From: Jaltomata sinuosa
Lineage: Eukaryota > Streptophyta > Magnoliopsida > Solanales > Solanaceae
DNA: 64,000 bases
Direction of reading: 5' to 3'
Assembly: GCA_003996215.1 (NCBI GenBank)
Contig: QJPP01000311.1
Span: 62,001 to 126,000 of the forward strand
How positions within the stretch are numbered: the first letter of the stretch is position 1; each line of letters starts with the position of its first letter. The notes under the pieces are model-generated. The model made no database searches. It was not told the DNA's origin and was given only the letters and a program-made list of their open reading frames with translations. Positions 56,130 to 64,000 of this stretch are shown here, piece by piece. The translations under genes were made by a program, and so were the position numbers.

Positions 56130-56860
56130 TTCTACTTCAAGCCGGTTGAATTAATTTTTTAAAATTATTATTATTATGTTGGCAGAATAAATTTATATCA
56201 TTTTAGCTATGTCTACATCGGTACCAAGCATTTTTTGATCTTTCTTAATAACTTACTTCCATGTGATTTTATGCCTATATTGTTCCCATTTTAAATCTTC
56301 ACTTACCATAGTTTCACAACTCCGATTCGATATAATGTATTTGTAGGCCGACACAAAACATATCTAATCCATCTCAAGTGACCTTCTTACATTTTATCCT
56401 CAATGTGTGCTACTTGCACCTTTTGATAAATATAGTCATTTTTTAATCTTATCATATTTGATATGATTGCACATTATATTCATCCTAGCATCTCCATTAT
56501 GCAACACCCGTTTTATGGATATATTGGACTTTGACAATCCAACATTTACTACCATATAACATTGTCAGATTTATAGTTATTCTATAAAACTTACTTTTCA
56601 CTTCAGTATGCAATTTTTATCACATAACACTTTGGTAACATTTCTCCACTTCAATCATTCAATTTTTAATCCTATGAGTAACATCTCCATCTATCATACT
56701 ATTTTTTAAAATATGAGCCTTGATATCTAAATTGTATGCATTTTGGTATCGTAATCCCATCTAATCTCTCCTCAACTTCTCTGTTCTCGTGATTTCTAAG
56801 CCTGCAACTTCAATGCATTTATTCAAACTTAGTACTACAAGATATTTTTTATTTAATTTT
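56130..56860 (-). mobile_element. RTE-type LINE fragment (3' end of ORF)
   Basis: The minus strand shows the C-terminal reverse-transcriptase tail typical of plant RTE elements: SMIDGDVTHRIKNWMIEVEK, then SKFYRITINLTMLYGSKCW. Many stops and frame changes make it very old. It lies between two L1-type LINEs in the same orientation but belongs to another clade. Confidence 0.65.
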
Positions 56861-57260
56861 TATATACACCTAAAAATTGCAAAATCTTTTTTACACCATC
56901 AGTATATTTTTATCTATCATAATAATCTTTCTATTTTATTTTTCTAAAGTTGTAAAATTTAGTTTTTTTTTTTTGGTAAATAAACATTTTATTTATTACC
57001 AAGTAAGGAGGTTACAGCTCAATACAAAATAAAAATAAAAAATTAAGCGCTTCCCAACTGGACATCAGATCCCAGTTGAGAGCGTCTAGACTCACAACCA
57101 TCCTAGCACTTTCTATCGTCAAACCTCAGTTCCTATAGGGGATAGAAATTTAAGCGATCCATGTAATGTGCTAATTTGGAAACAATACTAAGCCTGAGTA
57201 ATACTTCCTGGATGACTATCTTAACTATGACATTTGGGGACCATCGTCTCTTCTGAAAGA

Positions 57261-57566
57261 TCACAACATTTCTCTCCATCCACACTTGATACGTAGTGGC
57301 CGCCAATAACTATACACTTTCGCTCCTCTACTCCTTCCACCACAATATTGAATATCCCAAGAAATTTCCTCTTGCCAATTCAGAGAGTTCCTTTGAATGT
57401 CTTGCCAAACGAGTAACTTCTTCCATATAACTCCCGATACCCTACACTTGAAGAACAGATGCAACAATGTCTCATTTTCCAAGTTGCAGAGTGGACACAG
57501 CAGATAAGTTGTCACTCCACATCTCCCAAGTCTGTCCTTTGTAGCCAATCGTCCTAGAATAGCCAA
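57261..57566 (-). pseudogene. LINE RVT zinc-binding domain (zf-RVT)
   Basis: Reads LATKDRLGRCGV, then CPLCNLENETLLHLFFKC and WKKLLVW, the pattern of the zinc-binding domain after plant LINE reverse transcriptases. Confidence 0.85.
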
Positions 57567-57937
57567 TTTAAGGATAAAAATCCATTTGGAGCATCCTTTA
57601 TTGTTACATATGATTTTTCTCTATCGCACCTTAGAAAAAGAGCCTTGCAGCCTCTTGTAGACATCTCTGATAGAAAACTTGTTTGTCTGAATAAGATTAT
57701 TCTCACAGTAGCCAGCAGATATCAAGTAATTCTTAGCTTTAAATACCTTTTGAACTACCCATGAAATAGTCTTAGGAACATCGAATCAAACAGATTGTCC
57801 CTTTATATAATAGGCATGCACCCATTGTACCCATAGCTTCCCTGGTGCCAAAATAATTTACAAACATCTGCTCTATTCTACACAGGCACATTGATCAAGT
57901 TTAATCCACCAGCCACTAAAGGACAACACAATTTCTT

Positions 57938-58297
57938 CTAGGCCACAAGAGCCTTTCTAGAGTATTCAGTAGATCCAGTCCATAAAAACCTCTTACAAAC
58001 ATCTTCTATAAACTCAGTAAGCTTCTTTGGAAGCACAAACACCTGATCCCAAAAGGTTTGGATAGCAAAGATCGCACTTCTTAGTAACTCTGTTCTCCCA
58101 GCATATGACAGAAACCTTGAGGTCGAAGAAATAACTTTGCCAAGCATTTTCTCAATTAATGGTTCACATTGGAGTACAGTTAGCCTTTTAGTGCTTAAAG
58201 GAACTCTAAGATATCTAAACTGCAGCTCTCCCCTACTATACCCAAGTTCACTAAGAATCTGTTGTTTAACTGTGTGCTTAACTCCCCCAAAGTACAT
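57938..58297 (-). pseudogene. LINE reverse transcriptase C-terminal part
   Basis: Reads YLRVPLSTKRLTVLQCEPLI, SRFLSYAGRTELLRSAIFAI and KRFLWTGS, the standard region after the catalytic core in plant L1-type LINEs. A stop separates it from the FADD motif just upstream. Confidence 0.8.
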
Positions 58298-58490
58298 TGA
58301 ACTCTTCTATGGATTAGCAACCAAACCTGAGGCATCTGAAAAAGTTTTAAATTGCTTATACAGAGCATTCACAGATTGCACATCTCCTCTACAGAAAAAG
58401 AATAAATCATCCGCAAACTCCAAGTGTACGAGATTTATCTTAGCACACCTGGGATGATACTTAAAATCCTTCACTAGTTTATTATAGATA

Positions 58491-59714
58491 ATTTTTTTTT
58501 ATTATAGGATACTATAACCTGATAATGTTAAAAGAAAATATTTATATTATCAGTACATTCAAATTAGACTTCAAATATGTTTTCTTTTCAATTAAAATGC
58601 TCCACTAAGACCCTCTATATAAGCTAATGGGCTATCCACTCAAAAATGGACCAACGGAATTGCCGATTGCCGACTAAGCTGCCACGCGTTATATGATGGA
58701 TGGTTAATCAACTCTCCAAAAAATGCTATTGGGATCCTTAAAGCCCAAGAAGGAAGCAGGAGGTTTCCCCATTTCTTATTTCTTTCTGCTACATGGAAAA
58801 TACTGGGAAACTTACCCCCCCCTCTCTCTCTCTCTATATATATTATATTAAGAAAATATTTATCATTTATAGTAATAATTTTTTTTGGACACTATATATT
58901 TATAATACAATTTTAATATATATTGTAGAAAATAATTTATAAAACACATATAATACAAGTTTGATTAATGAATAATATATTTATCACACACTTTAATACA
59001 CTTATAATACATTGTGTCAGTTTCTTACCAAACATGCATAATACATTTTAAAACACTTATAATACATCTATATTGCATGTATAATTCACTTTTAATACAT
59101 AGTGCAAATTTATCATAGTATTACTAAATATTACTATAAATGATAATAAATAAAAAATATTACAAAACAGTAATTATTTATTAAAAATTACTCATCTAAG
59201 TTTTTCAAAAAAAATTGCAAGCGTCTTACTTTTGATTGACTTTCAAGAGAGAGATGGGGTGGGGTGTATGACTAATGTTTATAGAAGTTTCCTTTTTCAT
59301 ATATTATTTGAAAAATAAATTAAAGACTCACCTTAGTTCTTGATTTTAAGGGCATATTTGGCATCAAATTCAAACGAATGGTAAATTTGTTCTATTTTAC
59401 CTAGTTGAGGTGTAAATATAATTCTTTTCACTAATTATAAGGGCATATCTAGGTGCAAATTCAAACAGAAAAAAAGTGATTGTTCGGTTCATGAATTCTC
59501 CAACAAATTCTCAAACTATTAGACAAATAAAAAAATGACTGACTGTTATTTGTTAACATTAATGAAACTCAACGACTCAAAGGCGGAGCTCACCAAACGG
59601 CCGCTGATGTAAGAGACTATCCTAGATCTGTAATATGCTTGTATGTTACCCTTGCATCTACATTGACCTAGGCTTATATAGGTCCCATAAAGAGACTGTT
59701 AGTTTACTAATTAT
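58491..59714. other. ATL 5' flank, second anchor and intergenic DNA
   Basis: 58596-58800 is the duplicated anchor. Beyond it lie a (CT)n tract (about 58820-58835) and repeated TATAATACA words (58870-59110). No gene is seen. Confidence 0.4.
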
Positions 59715-59953
59715 TACTCCCTCCATCTCATTTTATGTCGAACCATTTCCTTTTTAGTCCGTTTCAAGAAGAATGTCACCTTACTATAATTAGAAATAAT
59801 TTAACTTGAAAATTTTCCTTTTACCAAATGAATTACAACTACACAAATATCTAAGAATTTTTTTAGACCACAAGTTTCAAAATTTTTCATTTTTTTCTTA
59901 AATATTGTGCCAAATCACATGATGCCACATAAAATGGGACGAAAAAAGTGGTA
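59715..59953. mobile_element. Stowaway-type MITE
   Basis: The left end is TACTCCCTCCATCTCATTTT; the right side contains GCCACATAAAATGGGACG before GGTA. About 240 bp, with TA at the borders. Confidence 0.75.
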
Positions 59954-60219
59954 CTCCGTAAGTCTCAATGATCCCCTTGTTAAAGGCCGGAAAGAGACAA
60001 AGAAAATATATGATGTATACAAGTATTCTAAAATCTATTTAAAGCAATATACCATCTGTGAAAAGGTAATAACTTTCGCATAAAAATATTGTCTTTAAAA
60101 TGAATTGAACGAAAAATAAATATTCTTTCATTTAGTATCACCTCTAAACCTCGAAGGATATGTGTTAACATACAATTTTGATCTTCCTTTCTTCCAATTT
60201 ATTTTCTCGAACTTCTAAA

Positions 60220-61097
60220 TTAATAACATTTCAAATTACCTTATTTAGATGTAGATTGGATAGGATGTTCAAACTTTCACAAATCTACCACAAGATAGTG
60301 TATGCCAATTGGATCATCACTTGTTTAATAGAAGTGCAACAACAAGAATTTCAAAGTCATCAATGAAGGCGGAATATAGATCAATATCAGTTGCTTGCTC
60401 CAAATTGTGTGTATTCATTGATTGCTGGCAGAACTTTGTATCTCTGTCAATGACGCCACTAAATTGCATGTTGACAATACTAGTGCAATACAAGTAGCAA
60501 TAAATTCATTCCACTATGAGAAAATAAAGCACACTAAAAAAAAAAGTTTGAGCGCTTTTTGTCGAAGACTTTTCACGGGCAGCTGCTCAATCAATTAGCT
60601 ATGAAATACTATTAGTTCTATATATGCTATCAATATCTCTACGTGTGATTCGGTGAGAAGGTATATTACTAATTGATTCCTTGGTCATTTTGTCTTCGAA
60701 TTCTAACTCCTAGTGGATTGCCATTATATTAGTGAACTTGTTGTTGATCAAGTCATCAGTTTCAATAAATCACGTTTCATGATCAATTGACAGACCTGTT
60801 TACAAAAAGCAATAACAAGAAGTATGCACTAGGTTTCATTATCCAAACTAATGCTTCTTGATACGTAGCATCAATTTGATGAGGAATGTAATCATATCAG
60901 ATATGATTGTATTCACACTCCCGATATTGTACAAGATATGCAATAATATTTTGCAAGATATAGCGTTAAAATCATGCTTATAATTATAGGTCTTTGTATA
61001 TAAATAATTTCTGGTTTATCAATTGTATATCAAAAAAATATAGAATACTTTTTCAATTATTTTGATTCTTGATTATCAATAACAATTATTGATTACA
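60220..61097 (+). mobile_element. 5'-truncated Ty1/Copia element with 3' LTR
   Basis: The plus strand shows the end of Copia RNase H in broken frames: a DVDWIGCSN region near 60250, SSMKAEYRSISVAC near 60360 and a DNTSAIQVA-like part near 60470. The C-terminal TDLFTKS-type motif near 60790 follows, then a purine tract and a complete 211-bp LTR. No 5' LTR, integrase or gag remains. Confidence 0.75.
60887..61097 (+). repeat. Copia 3' LTR, 211 bp
   Basis: Begins TGTAATCATATCAG and ends TTATTGATTACA; TGTAATC and GATTACA form a perfect 7-bp terminal inverted repeat. It directly follows GATGAGGAA, a probable polypurine tract. Confidence 0.8.
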
Positions 61098-61565
61098 TTC
61101 CGCCCTTTACTTCTTGTTTGGTGACTGATAAGTTCTTTAGTACATTGGGTAGAAGCTAAAATAACAATTAAGTACTTGTTTGATCTAAGCAGATCATAAA
61201 ATCGCTCAATCTGATATGCTACTGATCTATTCCACGTGCACGTACTACAAACTTGATAAGAAATTTATGTAGATTGAGATTGAACTGATAATTAATAGGA
61301 AAAGTGGTACCAAATGATATAAAAAGTACTACTTGGGTCTTGTTAATAGAAGTTTGTAATTAAATCATATATTAATGTCTACCTTTTGATACGTATGATT
61401 CAGCTTTTTTCTTCTTTTTTTTTTCTGAATTATTTGTGTGGTTTCATATCAATTGATCTAGATTCCTAGTACATCACCAAATCTTCAGTTAGGCACTTGA
61501 ATCTCTGGTCTATTAACTAGTTCAAGTTGTTTGAAAATTTTACCAAGGACCACTCCCAAGAAATG

Positions 61566-61905
61566 GATCAAATATATGTATTTGCTTGCTTATTAATTAA
61601 AATTATTGACTGATGGGCCACATTCGCATTACGGAGTATTAGAATTTGAAAAAAATAAAATTTTATTATATTTTATATTCGGTAAAGGGTCTAAATTACT
61701 CTTCATTTATTGGAAATTGTATTATAATAAAATCTATCCGCCTATTGGCTCTATTATATCCATTACATCCATCTTTTGGATCTAAAATACCTTTCAATTA
61801 ACATATCACATATTAAAAATGAAAAAAGGCCAAAAATACTCTTGAACTATAAAAAAGGTATAAAAATACACCACATCCACCTTTTTGGTTCACTTATAAC
61901 TTTGA
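61566..61905. other. Intergenic DNA right of the duplicated flank
   Basis: Contains GGTCTAAATTACTCTTCA and CCAAAAATACTCTTGAACTA, phrases of common dispersed plant repeats, without clear ends. No gene. Confidence 0.35.
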
Positions 61906-62726
61906 GACTAACAACCCGGCCCATCTATATTTTATTTTTTAAAAAATTACTTATTACGTGTCATTTTTTTATTGGGTAGAATAAAAATCTACCTCACTAA
62001 GCTGATGACATGGAAAATACGATTCACTAAAATTACATGTCAGCAAATAAAAATAAATACTAGTTAAGAACTCGAAAAAGAGAAGAGATAAAGTGAAGTG
62101 AAGAGTCAACAAAGTACCAACTCTTTCGATAATAAAATTTTATCGAAAAATTAAAACATATTAGTGTCACATTTATACTTACTAGTGTTATGAAAATTAA
62201 AATTTTTGATTGGTCGAAAATATATTTGCCAAAATAAATAGAGATTACCGGAGATAGACCCATCAACCTTGTTTTCTATGTCAAATCTTATCCCAAATTC
62301 TTCAATCTCTCGAACTAATTGAACTTAAATATGACTTGAAACACTTCTTATTTTTTGCTATTTTCTCATTGATTATGCTCTTATCGATACTAGTGCGGGT
62401 ACATGTCAATTGTTGATTAGCTTATGTGATAACAATGTCTATTTGGTAAAAAGGACGCCAACTTTTAGTTTCATATTTTTAGTCATTGATAATTAATTAT
62501 CTTGGCGGTGATAGCATTGTTCAATGATAAAAAATTTCTCTAGTCATCTCTTTTTTCAGTTCTTAACTAGTAGTATTTATTTTTATTTGCTGACATTTAA
62601 TTTTTAGTTAATCTTATTTGCTATGTCATCAGCTTGGTAGGCTGAGGTTTTTATTTTACTCAATAAAAAATGATACATAATAAGTAATTTTTAAAAAAAT
62701 AAAAAATACAGAGGAGGCTGTTAGTT
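61906..62726. repeat. Fold-back (inverted repeat) element
   Basis: The left arm (about 61906-62092) and right arm (about 62545-62726) are inverse copies. For example TTACTTATTACGTGTCAT pairs with ATGATACATAATAAGTAA, and AGCTGATGACAT pairs with ATGTCATCAGCT. Arms are about 180 bp around a 450-bp centre. The 68-codon frame on the minus strand is not a gene. Confidence 0.7.
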
Positions 62727-64000
62727 CACTACAAAAAAAATGCTCAATTTATGGGGGTTATTTTGTCAATTTGTGGCAGTTTATTGCTCCCAAAAATTAT
62801 ATTGTGGCGATTTTACAAAATCTCACGATTAGCCTTGCCACGAGCATATTTGAGGCAATTTTAATAAACCTCCACGACGTCCGCCATAAAATGACTTTTA
62901 AATTTGTGAAGATTTTTAATATCAATTTGTGATAATTTAGAACCTTCACAATATGATCTCAATATTTTAAGAATTAGATTTGTGTGGGTTTATAATTGTC
63001 ATAATATAAAATTAATATTTGCATAATTTAATTTGTGAAGGCTTACGGTTGTCACATAGTATCTTTTTTTAAAAAATAAAATGGTATTTGATTTACATCA
63101 AGTTTTCAATTATATACTACGAAAAAATAATCTTACTAAATAACACATTTAATATAAATCAAATTTCATCAAACGAATTCATATTAACGAGCTTCACAAG
63201 TCTAAATTCATGTCAAAGTAAAGTAATATAAACTTGTGTATAATAATTTGAACACTACAAATTTAAATCCTTAAAAATCTAAACAATTCCTTGCTTGGTG
63301 ATATCTGCATCAGAAATAATGAAAATCTTATAAATGATTAAATAAACATATACTGATACAAATATATTTTCGGATGTTTTAATAAACAACATATAAAATT
63401 CATCGAAAAAGAAAGTTCATACTAAACTTTGAATTTGACAAAAGTTTACAAGATTATGGATGATAAAAATTTACTTTAATAAGTGTCAAAACACTAAATA
63501 GTGATTGAGAAATTGTAATAATATTCATTTAAAATGATAGGAAATTCTATTTTCTACTATAAATAACAGATATCTACTAATTAAGAATACTACAATAAGA
63601 ACATAGATATTTGAAATAGAAAGTTTTTTAAAAAAATCAAACCATAAACATTACCTAGGCTTATGTTTTCAAAATTATATAATGGTGCTCATTTTATTTT
63701 AATATGTTGATTCATATTTCTCACTTCTCTTAATTTACAAAGTAGACTCTCCTCCTTGACTTTATTTTTTTCCTTTTATTAACTAGAAAATAATTATAAA
63801 TCTAATAATTTACTGTATTGAATAAAAAAATACACAATTTAAAGTTACATTAATATCGATCACAATCTAATTGTCCTTTAATTTGGAATAGTCAAATTCA
63901 ATTAAGAATAAAATATTACATGATACTTAACTAAATAAAATAAAATCAAGACTTACTTGAAATCAATTAAAGGCCAAGTATAAATGATTTTATGATGTGG
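62727..64000 (+). mobile_element. CACTA-type element, left end; continues past the window
   Basis: Begins CACTACAAAAAAAATG next to the fold-back element, a common CACTA terminus. The first 350 bp repeat words such as TTTGTGAAGG, TTGTGGC and CCTTCACAA in both orientations, as expected of a subterminal zone. The opposite end is outside the window, so the 3-bp duplication cannot be checked. Bases 63100-64000 are AT-rich without a gene. Confidence 0.5.

Larger units (their letters stand above)
56957..58490 (-). mobile_element. Second 5'-truncated L1-type LINE
   Basis: On the minus strand the fragment begins inside the polymerase (LEFADDLFFFCRGDV, 58379-58423; FADD is the catalytic motif) and continues with thumb-like sequence. 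The RVT zinc-binding domain follows (57261-57566), and the 3' end is a run of A residues seen as T at about 56962-56975. No RNase H follows the zinc-binding part, unlike the LINE at 54228. Stops are present between the segments. Confidence 0.8.
53880..61565. repeat. Segmental duplication, right copy (ATL 5' flank)
   Basis: Partner of 1-5465. The shared blocks 53904-54190, 58596-58800 and 61215-61560 are separated here by a LINE cluster (54228-58490) and by a Stowaway MITE plus Copia remnant (59715-61097). Confidence 0.75.

Overview
The window is an AT-rich, repeat-dominated stretch of a plant nuclear genome. It is most likely from the Solanaceae, judging by long LTRs with TGTCACGACC-type termini, Solanaceae-style tRNA-derived SINEs and Stowaway MITEs, and an ATL78-like RING gene. 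The genus cannot be fixed from the sequence alone. Only one intact host protein gene is visible: a single-exon RING-H2 (ATL-type) E3 ubiquitin ligase on the minus strand at 53213-53878.

The ATL gene belongs to a tandem segmental duplication. Its promoter and 5' flank (about 53880-61565) align piecewise with bases 1-5465. The left edge of the window is therefore the promoter of a second ATL copy whose coding region lies just outside. The two copies of the flank have since collected different transposons. The left one has a Stowaway MITE, a Helitron and a TIR MITE. The right one has three 5'-truncated LINEs, a Stowaway MITE and a Copia remnant.

Between the copies, from left to right, are: a small CACTA element (6461-8399) holding a probable solo LTR; a Gypsy LTR relic (from 8460) interrupted by a 5-kb non-autonomous CACTA element (9952-15000) with perfect 3-bp target duplications and a decayed Transposase_24-type gene; MITEs; a relic of a KUP/HAK potassium-transporter exon (18882-19013) joined to a truncated Ty3/Gypsy gag-pol (19035-23103); an inverted second gag copy (23257-23896); a SINE with its target duplication; and, at 27962-44209, a 16-kb nest of one LTR-retrotransposon family with 2.2-3.3-kb LTRs in alternating orientation.

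The nest reads best as one old minus-sense element. Its 5' LTR with primer-binding site is on the right and its 3' LTR on the left. It carries an antisense 'putative plant transposon protein' frame and is interrupted by a second subfamily, including an unusual insertion (31297-36164) whose two outer ends are both U3 ends and which is flanked by a 5-bp duplication, GCTCC.

The stretch 44210-53200 holds small relics: a 40S ribosomal protein S18 pseudogene fragment, a G-rich minisatellite, a 763-bp long-TIR element, a local tandem duplication, and a U6 snRNA retropseudogene with an 11-bp target duplication. The right edge (61906-64000) is a fold-back repeat abutting the start of another CACTA element.

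I see no operon-like or defence-like multigene system. The main interest is in transposon architecture, captured or retroposed host fragments, and the ATL duplication. Element boundaries and percentages of similarity were judged by eye.
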